Positions 39,180-53,368 of a stretch of DNA of 64,000 bases are shown piece after piece. The notes under the pieces are model-generated. The model searched no databases. It worked only from the letters and a program-made list of their open reading frames with translations, and had not been told where the DNA came from. The stretch covers positions 66,287 through 130,286 of the forward strand of contig VXBA01002851.1 in the NCBI GenBank assembly GCA_013399895.1, in the 5' to 3' direction. The number at the start of each line of letters is the position of its first letter. Within the stretch, counting starts at the first letter, position 1. A program made the translations under genes and the position numbers. The stretch is from Serilophus lunatus (taxonomy: Eukaryota; Chordata; Aves; Passeriformes; Eurylaimidae).

Positions 39180-39368
39180 AGCGGGAGCTCCCGGGGGAGC
39201 TCTGCCGCCCCCAGGCTCCAGGAAAGGGCCGTTTCCCGTTCCGAAAGGCTGCCGCCTCCTTCCCACAGCAGGTCGCCGCGGCGTTAAGTGCGGCTGCGGG
39301 CGATTTCGAGGTTACCCGATGGCGTTCCGGGACGCAGCAACAGGCGATCGCGCTTCGACCTTATAAAC

Positions 39369-42300
39369 AGTGCTAATTAACATTTCGTTGCCAGACACGC
39401 CTCATGAATTCCCGCAGATGCACTAGCATTTATTCCTTAAGCACTGGGGGAGGCTTTTGGCACAGGCGTTACTTCTCTCGGACATCCGTGAGTCCAAAGC
39501 AGCCCCGACCCAAAAGCAACCCCCTCCAAACACTGTTCCGCTGAGGCGTCTCACAACCAACCGACACCATCTTATTAAGACAAAATCACAGGCACAGAGC
39601 GAATAGAAAGTTGGTTATTTAGATCAACACATGTAACAATTATGTGCAAGAGGAAAAAAACAAAAGCTAAAAGGGAACATTATTTCCACCTCCCCCATAA
39701 TTTCAGATTTGTGGACGGTTTGTACTTTTTTCCTTTTTCCTCCTTTTTTTTTTTTTTCCTTTTTTTGTCTTCTTCAAAAACGGATGTTGCCAAATGTTGT
39801 TGAATCACACATACCTTAAAATGGTTCACAATTACTTGAGGAACAACCCCCAGGCTCTAAACCATTACATCTCTAACGCAGCCTCCTTGTTGCTAGCAGC
39901 CAAACAATAACCATTGTTCCAGTAGGATCTAGCCAAAAATAATATGATGTGCAACTGCCTTCCAACAGTTGTCTTTGCAAAGCTACTTATAAGTTGCAGA
40001 GATGCCTTTATGAATGGTGTACAGCACAAATAAACCCAGAAGGAACAGAACAATTTGAAAAGCTAGTAGGAACATTGGAAGTGGGCGGAGTAGAAGAAGG
40101 AAAGTGGTAGGGGATGGAAGACAGAAAAACATTATGAGGAAGAGTTGATACTAAGTGATAGTGAAGTGTTTTTTATGCAGCTGTTTTCATGTTGTTGCAT
40201 AAGTGAAAACACAAATATTTGAGTACTCATGTCACTGGAACTTCCACATCATTCCTGAACATCGTGGTTGTGCAATTCCACCTTAAATGATTCTTTTATG
40301 CAGCTCTGATCTTAGAAAGAATCAGTTTGAATGAGGAATTGCAAAGGAACATAAAATAGCTACCTGTCCTAATGTGGGAAATATGCTATCTGAAGGAGAA
40401 ATATCTGGAAATCATAGGGATCACAAACCCACAGCTATATATATGTATAGCCTGTAGCTTATGAGCAGTCTCTATTGAATTCAAAACTGCAGAAAAGCAA
40501 AAAAAGGGATTAAAAAAAAAAGAAAAAAATTGAGTAATTTCAAACCACCACTTTAATAATTGAATTTATTTCCTATGTGTAGTTCATAAAATACCAGTGG
40601 AGGAGGTTGGTGAAGCAAGCTTAGCTTTTCCGCTATCAATAGTCCAAGACACAGCAGAAGCTCTTCGATCAACTTTGGTGAAACTTCTACCTGTTGTTGT
40701 CTGTGGTAGTACATTTCCTGATATAAAGATCATCCATTTTCCATGAAAAATACATTTATTGATAGGAAAAGTCCCAAAAGACAGGTCAAATCCATATGTA
40801 CACTGTGCATAGTGTGAAAATTGACTTTCGAGTTTTTGTTCACATTTCTACTTCTAATCATTGATCTACTTAGTCATCCTAAGTCTCAGTTCTAGATCCT
40901 GACACAAATTTAGAGCTCAATTTTGACCTAAGACCTGTATCAGAGGGCAGAAAAAACTAAGAAGGCAAAGAAAAGTTACCTCAACTGTTTCAGATGAAAG
41001 CTAATTTAAAAAAAAAAGAAAAGAAAAAGAATTTCCAGAAGTATTTAAACTGATATTTCCACACAATGCAACAATCTATTTACTGATCACATTATATTTA
41101 TTGCTAACAAAGTGTTGCAAGTCCCTGCTGCAATGGGCCTCTGTTTAGCCATTATTGACTATTTGATAGATGACCTGCAGTGTTAGAAGGTCACAGAAGA
41201 ATATTAGAGAAACACTAGGGAGGGAAAAGAGAAGGAAAAAAAAAACCCAAACCCCAAGTGTTCCACAACACCAGACTGTGGGAGAGACTCAGATATGCTC
41301 TCTTCAAATATGACCATCCCTTATAAGGAAGAAAATCATTGCCAACATAAAGCACAGCCTGTAGGCAAAGCCTATGCCATTCAGATGTATCCTCCAGTAT
41401 ATGTCCCTAGTGACGTGTCTATATACTCATAGTAAAAGTATGTTCCACTGAACGTACAGCTGCAGCGACTTCCTCCTCAGGGGAAACGGCATCGATACGT
41501 CTGGAGAAACAAGCAAGTGGGTCTGGCTCTGACCCCCTGACCTCCACATGGTGTGAGCTGCTTCCAGAGCTGAAGGAAACAACCAGGAGGAAACAATACA
41601 CGATGTCATTCTATGAGTACACTGTTATGGTCAGCTGGGAAAAAAAAACAAAAAACAACCAAACAAAACAGTCATGACAGAAATTAGGTTGATCTAGTCA
41701 TTACATTGCCAGAAAAAAATGCCTTTCCTTTTAGTGGTGGTGGTGCTTTTTAGGAGTTTCTGGTATGTTGTGCTGAATTACTCAGGATTGGATTTTCCTG
41801 TTTATCAGAGTGCTCACAAAGCACTCCTACGCTCTCTGTCCGTGCATATCAGTGCTGTCTCCCATTCCCCGATGAGAAAGGCATTTTTAACAAATTGATA
41901 AGACGGAATTTTCCCATAGAGTCACCATAAGACAATCAAAGCATTGCATGGCATGTTAGAAATGAAAAAATGTGCTCTAACTTGGACTAGCCCTCCAGTT
42001 CCTCCCCCTTCCTCATCTCAGGGTCAGAGCCAGATAGAGAAACATCTCCCAGGCTACAGCACTAGCATTGCTGTGGTAAGTGCCAGATATGGTCATGTGC
42101 CCTGGATTTGGTCCTTTTCCTCATCTATTCTAAGTGATGGGGAGTTTCAACAAAACAGGAAGAATAGTAGATGAAAAAATGAAAAGCCAGACATCGTACC
42201 CAACATTGGCAACAAGCACACAAAACCCACATGCTGTATCTTACTTGTGTGTTGCCTCATATGCTCTCAGGAGCAATCAGCAAAGGATAGTTACCTCCAT

Positions 42301-45300
42301 ATAGACTGAAAATAGCTGAGACCTGGGTTTGCAATGCAAACTACACTTACTCCAGGGTTTGTGTAGGAGGGTTTTCCTGTGGGAAAGAATCAAGAGGCAA
42401 AGGGGAATTCCCTGCACGCTAACATTTAATCTCATGAAACACACCTAAAATTCTGAAAGAGTCAAAGAGGAGATTTAGGTTTGGGCAAGCAGTACGGTCA
42501 CGGAAAAACTTCATGATTAATGGAGGGGTTCTTTTGTTTAATTCCAGTTGCAATGAGCTTTTGGTTCTCCCCAATGTCAGGAGCAGTCAGGTCTTTCCAA
42601 AGGCCAGCAGCAGAAGGCAGAAGGCAGCAGGCAGCAGGCCACATCTGTCAAAAAGGTGCTGCTATGGGCAGGCAGCATGGGCCAGCTTAAGGACTTCTCT
42701 TCCTGCCATTGTTATTCCTGCAGCCCTGGAATTTCATCCAAAGGGATTTGATCCCCTTCTAAACAGCTTGTGCATACTTCTCTGATTAGGGCATTCCTGT
42801 TTGAGGAAAAGAGGGAGTGGCGTGGTGGAGGTGGAAGGAGAGCAGCTTAATCCAACCCTGCCCAAGCAACACAAGCAACCTGCTATGTGCTGGACTCCTG
42901 GATGGGCACGTGGCTTTGAGGAAAAACAGCTTGCCCATTGTCCGATGGGGAGCATGTCCGTGCACGTTTGGTGTGCTACACAAGCAGCGACTGCTGAAGG
43001 GGAGAGGAAATAACACACCTTGCATTTGCTTGTGAAAGAAATTTGTTGGTGCCATTTATGACTCAAGCTTTAGGAAAAGTCTGTTATTATTGCAAATTTT
43101 CAAATCTGAAATGCACTGTATTATCATACAGCACAGCTATCAGTCTGCCCTAATGCCTTGCCATGCCTGCATATAGTTTTTATTTCTGCACATATTTTAT
43201 ATTGATTTTGCACAGCACTCCCCTGTGCAAGTACTGGCCTCAGTTTGTGCCTGTGAGAAACTGTCCCTTCACAGGGCAGTGGATTACATTTTTTTAATCT
43301 TTTCTATCAATATGATGATTTTTATACAGTTCACTGCTAAAAAGCCTCTAATATCTGGCATGATGCTCCAGTTCTGTATCTCAAGAATACATATGAGTGG
43401 TGATTGCCTTGCAATATGGTGGGTATAGGCACCCCAAGGATGATTGCTGTTTTTATCTTTTTCTGAGCATTGTACCCTTAAAAACTTTATCCTGTTGTCA
43501 GACCTCTCCATCTGTTTTTCCCTTCATTTTTGTACCAATTTATGCTCTGCTAAATTCTATTTACTTTACTAGCCCTCAAAATTTCATCTAACACAGAATA
43601 ATCATCAATTAGTATTACGATCTGCTTCCAGCTCTCCCACTTTGTTCCTCTCAATTCTATTACACCAATCTTCCTACAAGAGAAACTTCACAATCTCTTC
43701 CTGGTGTCCAAGGAGAGGTCACTGCTTCTGCTTCAACTCTTACCACTCAACCTATTCCTCTGCCCATACATGAAAGTGTTTCTATAAGCCAAATTGTATT
43801 ACCCTTAAATGGAAGAGCACATAAACCAAAAACTACTTTTAAAACAGCTGAAACTATGAGGTTTGGACAGAACACTCCAGACTTATCAGAAGAGGATCTG
43901 GGTCTTCTGGCTCTTGGCACAAGACCTTCATTTCGTTCCCTTTGTTTTTACTGGGCTTTGGATCAATGCATGCAAAAAATATTTCCACTGGGCTTTAACT
44001 CTGGCCATGCACTCAGCTATGCATTCCCATACAGTCATGTGCTGCTATTACAGTTCTAATTAGTAAAGGTCACACAGCTACACCTATTGTTTCAGTAAAG
44101 CTTTGGCCACAAAGTTCATGTGGTCAGACTGAGCTTAAAACTAAGGTTATCAAGTAATCAAGCTAAGCACATTTGTTGCAATTATAGCCCCTTATTAGTT
44201 TTATTCACACACACTCACCTTCTTCTCCTGCCTTCCCTTCTCCCAAACCCTACTGCTAGCATACCAGCTTGGAGCAGTGTCGTTGCTTGGTTGTGAGCAG
44301 TGACCCTGCATCATTTGACAGCTGAATTAGGTCCTATCACTGTACCAAGCTAAAGTGACATTTTGACAGGAGCGACATGGGTGTACCTTGGCAGCAACAG
44401 GGCAGCAAATGATGTTACAGCAAAGACACATCCTTTGAACATTCAAAGCACACTGAGTGAAACCTCAAGCCAGGCTGCTCATAGCCAGTGGATCCAAAAA
44501 CCATAATTGATTAAGGGTTCTTCCTGTGCCAAAAGAGTCATGAGAGATAAAAAGGGTTTTGGACACTGTTCCCCTTCCACTTTCATCCAGAATCTAAAGA
44601 AACTAACATCACACATGCCATGCAATCGGGTATTTTGAAACAAAAGCGTATACAGAAGATGGAAATTGCAGAACAAATTCTGTTCTTAGTATCACTGGCA
44701 GTAGTTGTGTAAACGACATCAAAATTTTGGCCTCTGCAGTTAAATAGAGCTTTCATCTTCTACTGATCAAAAAGTTTATGTCTGACAAGTTACAAAGTGA
44801 TTATTATCTGATACATCTCTCTATATGACTGTTTTCTTATTTACACCTCACTCATCTTGGACCGTGTCATTGAGTGAGACCATTTTACTTTTATATTCAT
44901 CCTGTCATTTTTTTGGCTCCTAAGAGTTAACACGAAGTAGTTATGCTTGGATCACTGTGATGAATGCTGATATTCAAAATTTCCAATACGTTAGCTTAAA
45001 AACATTTATTAATTGACTTAATGAAATACCTGGAAACTGTTATATGGATAGTATTACCTGTTTAAGCCTTGCTTGGTTTAGTTTAATTATAACTCTTAGA
45101 GATTCGAATTACTGATAAGCCTGCTTTGCCACTGCACTCTCCTTTTTCCTGTCTTTAAATGCCATCTTGGAAAACCATGACATTGAGTACTTCAACTGAA
45201 GTTCTTTTGGTTTGTATTCTGCCCAGCAACCCATTAAGCCCTACACTTTTCTCAGAACAAAAATGAAGTCTAGAACCTCTTTTTCTGCCTTGTATGCTCT

Positions 45301-48300
45301 ACTTTTGAAAAATCAGATTTCCTCATAATTAAGTGACACTAGAGCAGTGGAGTCTAAACTAAGATGTCACCCCAGTTCACAGAAAGAAAATTAGGGGATT
45401 GCAACATGGCCACTGTACTCCATAAAACCAGTGTGGTACTCAGCCCACTGCCAGCTCTCACACTTGAGTGTCAAGGATGTGTAAACCCACATTTGATCTC
45501 AGTTTAGTGACAGGCTAAGACTACACACATGATGAGGATCTCAGGTGACACAGGCCAGTTGTTAAAGTCCTTGAGCATCTCTGAAAGAAAATCAAACCAG
45601 CTGATCCAAAGGTGTTATGCTGACAGAACTGATGTCCTCCTAGAACAACCACCTCTTCTGAGATACCAGTTTTTGTTCTTTAACTTCCCTCACGAGTTTA
45701 TTCCTCAACAGCTTTTCTATATGGAGGAGACTTACACAACTTTCCTTGAGCATCCTTTAGCATGAGAGGAAAGGTTGCCAGCTATTCTCAAATCTAGCAG
45801 TGATTCCTCCATCAAAACCTGTTTAAAACCAGATTTATTCATGGGCCAAATACTTTGTGCCTGTAGTGGAGCGGTTACCTTATTTTTCATAAATGCAGCC
45901 ACAGAAAAATCACATTCCATTTAATTAAATGGCAAGATTTCTCCTTTTCTCAGGAATTAAAGGTGTTTCAAATATCGTGGTGAGAACAGACTTTTCAAGA
46001 TCTCAGAGCAAAAGAAGCCAAGTCCTTGAAGACAACTATTTTGGAATCCCAAAAAAAGAACACTAAGAAAAAAGATGAAGGCAATGCTTTGATTAGAGGT
46101 CAGGTCTGATAGAGGAAACAGAAAATTTTTGTTCTTTCTGAAAAAAATAAAGGGGACAATCTTGTCAGGAGTCCTCAAAAATTTTTTTGCAAGAATTAAC
46201 TTACTTTGGAAACAGAATAGTAATTAATATCCCTCTTCTCAAGCATCTGTTTTGCTTTCCCAGGTAATGCATTTTTAAGCACAGTATTGATTAGCTCTGA
46301 TTTACTGCAAGTACTCCTGTGACTATTCACCCACAATGATGAAGATTCTTCCTCCCTAAATGCAAATGTGAAGTGATAACATTTTAGAGCAGTAGGTATC
46401 AGACCATATGGTGACTTGTACTTAGAATTTAACAGTTCAGAAATTAAAAGAAAAAATACTGTTAATTCTTAAGGAAATCAAATTTAAATACTCTCTTTAT
46501 TATACCTACTTTTTAACTCCCTTTCTGACTTTCATACTAATAAAAGGCTGTCTCTATAATGAAGTCTAGGAAGCCAGTGGAGACACAGTACTGAAGTACC
46601 TTCTGAACCAAGCTACAGCGGTAAATATCAACATTTCATTTGAATCCATGTAAGAGAAATATCTAGTTTGCCTTTCCCAAGGAACTTTTTTGGTTCTTTA
46701 GGAACACAGAACAGTTTGCATTTTGTTTAAACTAGTGCCACTAATGGAAAGAAATGAATGCTACTCACCAAGCATGACTTCTAATACAGTTCATCTGCTG
46801 CTGCATCAAATTCATATTGCAATGAAAAATGAAAGGCATAGATTAGTTTCGCAGTGGAGACTTTTCATTAGCTATTTCATTCCCATGCTCTGAAAATGCT
46901 TGGAATTAAATTTGGCAGACACAAGAAATTACTTCATGTAAGGGTCATACAACACAGAGCTCCTGAGAAAGACCAGAACAGCAGATACTCCTGTTTTAGG
47001 CTTCTTTTGCCTCTCAAGGAGCAGTGGCAAGAATTGTCATTGCACAAGTAGCATTTGTTTAGTGAATCCAGACTCTGGCTCAGCCTGGCCTCATGTGAGG
47101 TATTCAGCCATTGGAAGGCCGTGCAGCACAGATAAACAGGTGACACAGAAGGCAAGATGCTATTGCTGTGCAAGCTTGTTAGTGCAAGGGCATTCTACCA
47201 CTGAAATACAGGCACTAAAAGTTCATGTCCACCTTCTACCCCTTCTGGCAGTGGTCCTGTTCTTTTTCTGTTCAGCTGACTTGCTGTTACACACTTAGAA
47301 AGCAGAAGACAGGAACAGCAATGTGAAGCCTTGGTTGGCATTTTGGAAAGGTCTTTGGTTGGGTTTGTTCCCCCTCCCTCACTCCAGGAATAGTACCTCT
47401 ATTTCTGTCTCTGCCACTTCTCCATCTCTAATGGCATCTTTAATGTCAGACACAGAGTAATAAAGAAGTATAACAGAGGGAGATTCGGAAGTTCCTACAA
47501 AACAAACCCTGCTGCTAGATCTCTCTCCGTATTCTCAATTTCTATGAGTACATGTTGAGACCAATATGAGGCTGAAGAGGCATCTAAAAGCCCCGTGTTA
47601 CTTCACAACCTTTGCGTCAGCTTTTCAATTATCTACTTTCTTTTTTGTATAAAACAGTTTAATGAACCTAAAAAACCATTTTTTCTTAGAAATTTTAGCA
47701 AATTAAAAAAACCACAGTGGTGCAAGGACAGGAGTCAGAACTCTGTAATGAATACAAAAATACTTTAACACTGGAACTGGTGACATGGACTTACTTTTTA
47801 TTTCACAACTTGCCTTTGCTTTCCTCCTTTATGGTCTCCTATGTGTTGTACACGTTCATGGTACACTTCTAGTGGTGAGCTTTCAGTGTGAGTGCAGACA
47901 GCAGCTCTCACCTGCAACAGAAAATGATCTTTTATTTATGCCATGAATATCCTATGCCATTTACAAATGCCAAGGTGTTTGGTTGTGTGGGAGGTTTTTT
48001 AAGGGATATGTGTTTTAGAAAACATTTCTTCCTCAAAATGATAAGTAACTTCAAAGTGTCTCACAGGGAGGAAATATTACTGATAGTCATCTTTTTAAAA
48101 GTGACAACTGGCACATGAGTAGTGATAGTGCCTCATGCAGTATAATTGCTGGTATTTCAAAAGTTGACTTTGTAAGCATGGATGTCTACAAGATACCCTG
48201 CTGTCCGCATGCTATTTGGAGGTTGTGGTTTCGTGTGGGTTTTTTTTAATATATAGTATTATTTTTGCTTGTTTTGAGCTTTTCCCTTCTCTGCAAAAGT

Positions 48301-48559
48301 TTGACATTAAAGCAGAGTTCGGTGAGCAATTTGGTTTTCAAGTGACAAAACTGTGGTCTCATATAGTGTCTGGTATCAGAAAACAGCAAATGAAACGTGG
48401 AGATAAATTCTGAGATTTTTAAAAAACCTAATTTCAATATCCTTTGTGAAGACACATCTGTGCAAAAGAGAAACAGACAATGAACTTCTACCAAACAATT
48501 TTTTTACTGAAATTTCCTCAAGCAACATATCTAGATTATCCACTATCATGTTAAACAGG
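39369..48559. other. AT-rich stretch without a recognised gene
   Basis: Nine kilobases with T-rich and A-rich runs (about 39725-39765 and 40500-40530) and CAG-type low complexity near 42605-42640. No exon of a known family was recognised. On the minus strand a short GC-richer frame at 41419-41601 stays open but has no clear homologue. An acceptor-like TTCTCCTTTTCTCAG at 45953 is followed by 36 open codons in the frame of ADTRP exon 5. Confidence 0.5.
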
Positions 48560-48650
48560 TCCATAGGATCATGGGTTAACTCAGGTTGGAAGAAGCCTAA
48601 GGAGATCATCCATTCCAGCCCCTTGATAAAGCAGAGGCAGCTTTGAACAT
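48560..48650 (-). mobile_element. CR1 3'-end fragment, antisense, degraded
   Basis: Landmarks are AGGATCATGGGTTAACTCAG, then GTTGGAAGAAGCCTAAGGAG, ATCATCCATTCCAGCCCC and AAAGCAGAGGCAGCTTTGA. These parallel the antisense CR1 consensus beginning with ATCATAGAATCATTTAGGTT. The copy is short and strongly diverged. Confidence 0.75.
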
Positions 48651-50351
48651 GGGGGTTTAAAAACTAGGGATTTTTTATGTATTTACCACCACTTAGAATT
48701 AGAAAGCAGCCTCTTTCTCATCAAGTTTTTGGAAACAATTATATTTTCTTCTTTAAGTACAAGGGTACTTATTTTAAGTTGATGGAACATGAAGCTTTTC
48801 CATCACCCAGTGAACAAGGCAGGGAAAGAAAAAAACTGTCTTGGTAAATAAATACATCAGCACATACAAGCAAAGACATGTGGGAACAACGGAAATCTGG
48901 ACATCTGACTTGTATCAGTTAATTCCAGGGAAAACAGGTTGAAAACACTATTGCCTTCAACATAGCTATGGCTTTGTCATATGGAATTACAGTGATGTAA
49001 GCCCAGACTAGGTTAGCTCATAATCAAGTTTTTCAATCTAGTCAAAAGAGGTGTTGGGGAGAGGTAGTGTTGACAAGTAATTATAGTATAACTGAGACAG
49101 TATTGTGAACAAGAAGTACCAGAAGAACTCAGTAAAAAAACATTGCTCCCCCCCCACCCCAAACCTTCCTTGAACCAAAATTTTTACTTTCAGGTCTGAC
49201 TTTGACACTGTTTTTCACATCTAGCAAACTTGACTTTAAGGCCAGGACAACTTAAGGGTTCTCAGGAAACAAAGCGGCTCAACAACAGAGTAATAAAAAG
49301 CTAAGGAAGTTCACATCATGTGCTGAGCTTTGAACCAATTATCTGCTCAGGGAGCGAGCTAATGCACGTGATGAAGTAGGAAGCCACTAATGATGGACGA
49401 GCTCCGAACTGGATTGTTTCAGGGGATTCCCAGGTGCCTATCAGATAAAAAATAAATGCAGCAAGGAAAATAAAAGAAAATGTTAAAAAAAAAAAAGATT
49501 ATTCTTCTGGTCTATTGGATATGTAACAGTCTCCATAGACAAGAACATTTGCCTCATCTCGAGTCACTTTTCCAAAGCTTTGTCAAATCAATTGTAAATA
49601 CATATCCTAAAGGAAGAGAATTGCATTGGCAGGGAGAAAGATGTGGTGATCCAAAAGGTCTTTTCTATCTCTAATTACCATGACCTCAGCTGGAGATATC
49701 TAAAAAGGTCTAGAGAAGAATGTGTGTTAACACTTCCATGGACCCCTGGAGAGACGAATATGTAATTGCTCTAGCAAAGAAACATCATCTAGCTAGTCAG
49801 GAATGCAAAGTTATTGTACATTGAGTCAGTATTAGTCCATTTGGGCAATTTCTTGTCCTTTTTTTAAATTATTATTATTATCAGCAGCCTTCCAGTGTAA
49901 TCCATTTCAAATGAGTTATCTGTCACAGTTAGCAATTAATCTCCCAGATTACAAATATTTTTAAACTTCAGATGAACAGTTTGATTCAGCAGTATTTTAT
50001 AATAAATATTTTTGATAATAGTATTAATATCAGATAAGCAAAATTTTGTTTCAGGAAGATATTGTAGTGGGTTTCAGATATTCTCTTCACTGAATATGCC
50101 TGCCCTCCAAAAGCCAATGACTGTAGTAATAATAAGGGATGACTGAACTCTTATTGTTAACATTATTTAAAAAGAAAATTTTAAGAAGCTTTATAGATAT
50201 TTCTATGCTGTCTGCTGGAAAGATTGTTAGCTGAAAAAAAACTAGCTTGTGGAAAAAATATTTCTACTTTTGTTTGTTTTTCAAATAACAAAGACTTTCT
50301 TGCAAATATAAAATCGTTACTAAGTTTTTCAACAATATTACATACATGTTC

Positions 50352-50380
50352 TTAATGTACCTATTCAACAGGTACATTAA
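50352..50380. repeat. Perfect 11-bp stem hairpin
   Basis: TTAATGTACCT (50352-50362), loop ATTCAAC, AGGTACATTAA (50370-50380). The arms are exact reverse complements. Confidence 0.9.
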
Positions 50381-53182
50381 AATGTCTTAAGAGATTTTTT
50401 AAAACCCCCCCAAAATCTTAATCACATCGATCTATTTCCTGAGAGGAAAAAGGAATTACTGATATTTTTATTGTTTTAGTTTTAGTAAGAAAAGAGCACA
50501 ACTGGTTTGTTTTGATAGCAAGTTCTGAGAACTTTTTAGAATAAATATTACTAAGTACTAAAATGATGATAGTTCATGCAATTAGATTCAGCATTTCCAG
50601 AAGAAGAGTTTATAGCTTATTGCCTAATCAATGTAAACCTTCATGGTTAAAGCAAGTCAAAGAATTAACATAAAATTCAGCACAGGGGCATATAGTCATG
50701 CCAGACCTAGGCATATTTTATCACTGGCTTTTAGTGTCTGAGGCAAAGACCTGGGAATAATATCCAGAGTGGAGCTATTGAGAAAGTTGAAAAGGCCTCT
50801 CTGGCCTCAGCTTGACATGGAGCAGCAACAGGGTGTCCTCTAAGTCTGAAATCAGGAAAAGATGTTGTAATTTTAAGATCTTTCCCACCTCAAAACCTGT
50901 CCACCACAATGAAGGTAACATTGGCTCTAAAACTTGGTAAGACTCAGAGGATTAGAAAAGCACATACCTGGCTCTTTGTATCAGCTTTGTCAGAGCTGAA
51001 GAAAAATATTTGAAGGGAAAAATCTGTATTTTTTTTTAATTTTATTTTTTTTCCTAGTGTTAAACCAATAAGGGAAAAAGGTCCTTCTGGTGCTCTATAC
51101 TGATGTGACCTTGTTTGGTCACTAATGGCATTCAAGTTGCCTTAAGGGCTATGTTGGGGAAAGGCTACATTTAAAAGAAAGATCAGGGTGTGAACTTTTA
51201 CCTAATCTCTGAGGGAAGTGGAGATTTTTTTATTATCATCATAATCATTAATTTGCTATTGTCTTGAGATTAGCCTTAACAACAACAGCTATTTTTGAAA
51301 CCAAAACATTGGTGAAAAATGCACGGGTAGTGAGCCAAGGTTTCCTATAGCACTGTTGCTTAGCTGTGTTTTTAAACATTGTAGAAACACTTCAAAAAAT
51401 CAACGTTTTTTAACTGGTTTTTGGGCGGTTTGGTTTTTTGTTTGTTTGTTTGTTTTAAGTAATATACACTGTTAAGTTGCAGCACAGTGCTCCTTGATAA
51501 GGATGAACCACACCAGGAGGGAGATGCACATTTGCAGCTGTAGGCAGGCAGGACATCCCCAAATCCATGTTCCAGCATCAGGAGCTGCACAACTCACCAG
51601 AGGTGACACAGCCATGCCAGAGGTATGACGTTTCTGTGCCTCAGGACTCCTTTGGTCATTCAGATGAGAGGAAGGGCTGTGGTCAGAGACCTATCAAATC
51701 ATGCTCCTTCAGGGTCACTCACTACTTAGCAGAGTCTCTAACCTCAGATATGGAGCCCAACTAGGACTGCAAACGGTGGAATAAATTGCTCCTTTACTCC
51801 CTACAGACTGGCTTTCCAGACAAGAAATGCTGTTCTAAAATGTAGCTAGGCTGTGTTTCTTAAAAATATCAAACTGAGTGGACTGGACAAGAAAGATGCA
51901 TATCAGCAAGGAACTTAAGTGTGTACCCCACCTTTAACTCATTGAAAACAACATGTGTGCAGCTGAATATGCATTTCCCCATCCTGCTAAAACTGGTAAG
52001 ATTTACAAGGAACTGCTACGAAATAAATCAGGAATTTATTGCTCCATTTTCTCAATTGTGAATGCCATGATAAAATTTGGAATGACACTTTAATGAACAT
52101 AAGATGAAAGAAATGTTTTTCTGTGTTATTATGAAAATTCTCCTTGATTAAAAAAAGTATTACAATAGACATTTTTTCCGAGGTCTTTAAGGAAAGAGAA
52201 GTTTTTCCTTTCAGCAATCTGTGGTTTATTTGGGGTCATTCCTCAATGTAAAGAAGATAGTGAGCACCTGTTTCCAAAAATGTGACAATTTTACTTGTGT
52301 CCTCAATTAAGACAGCTGATTAAGTGCATATTGGATTAAAAATGTTCTACAGGGATCCTGCCAAGCTTACAAATGCTTTAATATCTACAGTACAACAATT
52401 TGAGCGCTCCAAGATGGCTTGGCAATGAATTCCTAAAAAAGGATTTTTTTTTTTTCCCTCTAAAACCTGAATTCTTAAAAAATAGAATAAAAAGGCAGAA
52501 ACAAAGAAAACATGGCATCTGCCCAACTGCATGCTGGAAATAAATTATGAATTTGCACCTTGCAAAGTGCAAATTCAGCCTGTGTGTTGGAAGTTGGAGT
52601 TTTCTGTGTTGCCCTGTTTGTCACTGGGCTCCTCTGCACCTGTTTCATACTGTACATATTTGGAATTTTTCTGCATTCTTTATCATTTCAAAGACAGGAA
52701 CATAAACAGCTCAGCTTTTCCTGAGATGACTGTCTGTGTGTGTGTATATGCATCACTGAAACTTCCTAGACTCAAATGCTGTTTTCTCTTGCCAGACACC
52801 CCGTGAGTCTTCCTGAGCAGCAAGCACTTTTTCAATAGGAACTTGGAGATACTGAGGGAGAATAGAAGGTCATTTTCTAAGACAGGATGCCAAGAGGACA
52901 GGAATTGAATGGTGCTGGCTGGCCACTAGACGCCATGCAAATCAAGAATGCAGTTTGGTCCCCAGGGAAATAGTTCATGAGCCTGGAGTATACGATAAAC
53001 CTGCAACCAAAGCCTTCTTAGGCAAGTGCGATAACAATGTGTCACATTCCAGAGGAGTCAAAAACAAAGGTTGCAACAGTCCTTGCAAACCAGCACTCCC
53101 TCAGACAACAGAGCTTTCAAGGAAAAGGAAAGAATTGGCAAGTGTTGCCATTTCTGGCTATTTTTTGAAAATAACACAGAAC

Positions 53183-53218
53183 GGTTTAGGATTAGCGCTA
53201 GGTTTAGGATTAGTGCTA
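53183..53218. repeat. Tandem 18-bp duplication with telomere-like core
   Basis: Two copies of GGTTTAGGATTAG(C/T)GCTA at 53183-53200 and 53201-53218, differing at one base. The TTTAGG and TTAG words resemble vertebrate telomeric TTAGGG, but no true telomere array is present. Confidence 0.9.
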
Positions 53219-53368
53219 GTCCGTCTTGAAACCCCTACATAAGTAACAGCAGAAAATAGTTGTAAGAATGTTTAGGGGTGAAAAAAATTAAATATGCATA
53301 TGCACACACAACATATTGAAAATAAATGCCACAATAAGGAGGTGGTAAACAGATATTTCCACAGTATA

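Larger units (their letters stand above)
38874..39368. promoter_or_regulatory. CpG-rich island with G-rich hexamer arrays
   Basis: A sharply bounded GC-rich block of about 480 bp with many CpG dinucleotides, in a window that is otherwise AT-rich. It contains the arrays at 39046-39178. After the arrays come further CpG-rich sequence (GTCGCCGCGGCGTTAAGTGC, GCGATCGCG) and a TATA-like TTATAAAC at 39361-39368. Such islands usually mark vertebrate promoters (established), but no exon could be tied to it on either strand. The long open frames across it come from the repeats and from lack of stops, not from a gene. Promoter activity is an inference. Confidence 0.5.

Noticed and set aside
38676..39376. 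Two overlapping 203-residue + strand frames
   Set aside because: They begin in antisense CR1 sequence and run through the GGGAGC/GGGGCC arrays; the length comes from repeats without stops, and the N lies inside them.
41419..41609. GC-richer minus-strand frames that looked exon-like
   Set aside because: Two shifted frames are open over the same bases, and no homologue or clear donor could be recognised.
49630..49685. Possible CR1 tail (GTGATCCAAAAGGTCTTTTC)
   Set aside because: Only about 40 bases resemble the CR1 end and the terminal repeat is missing; too little to call.
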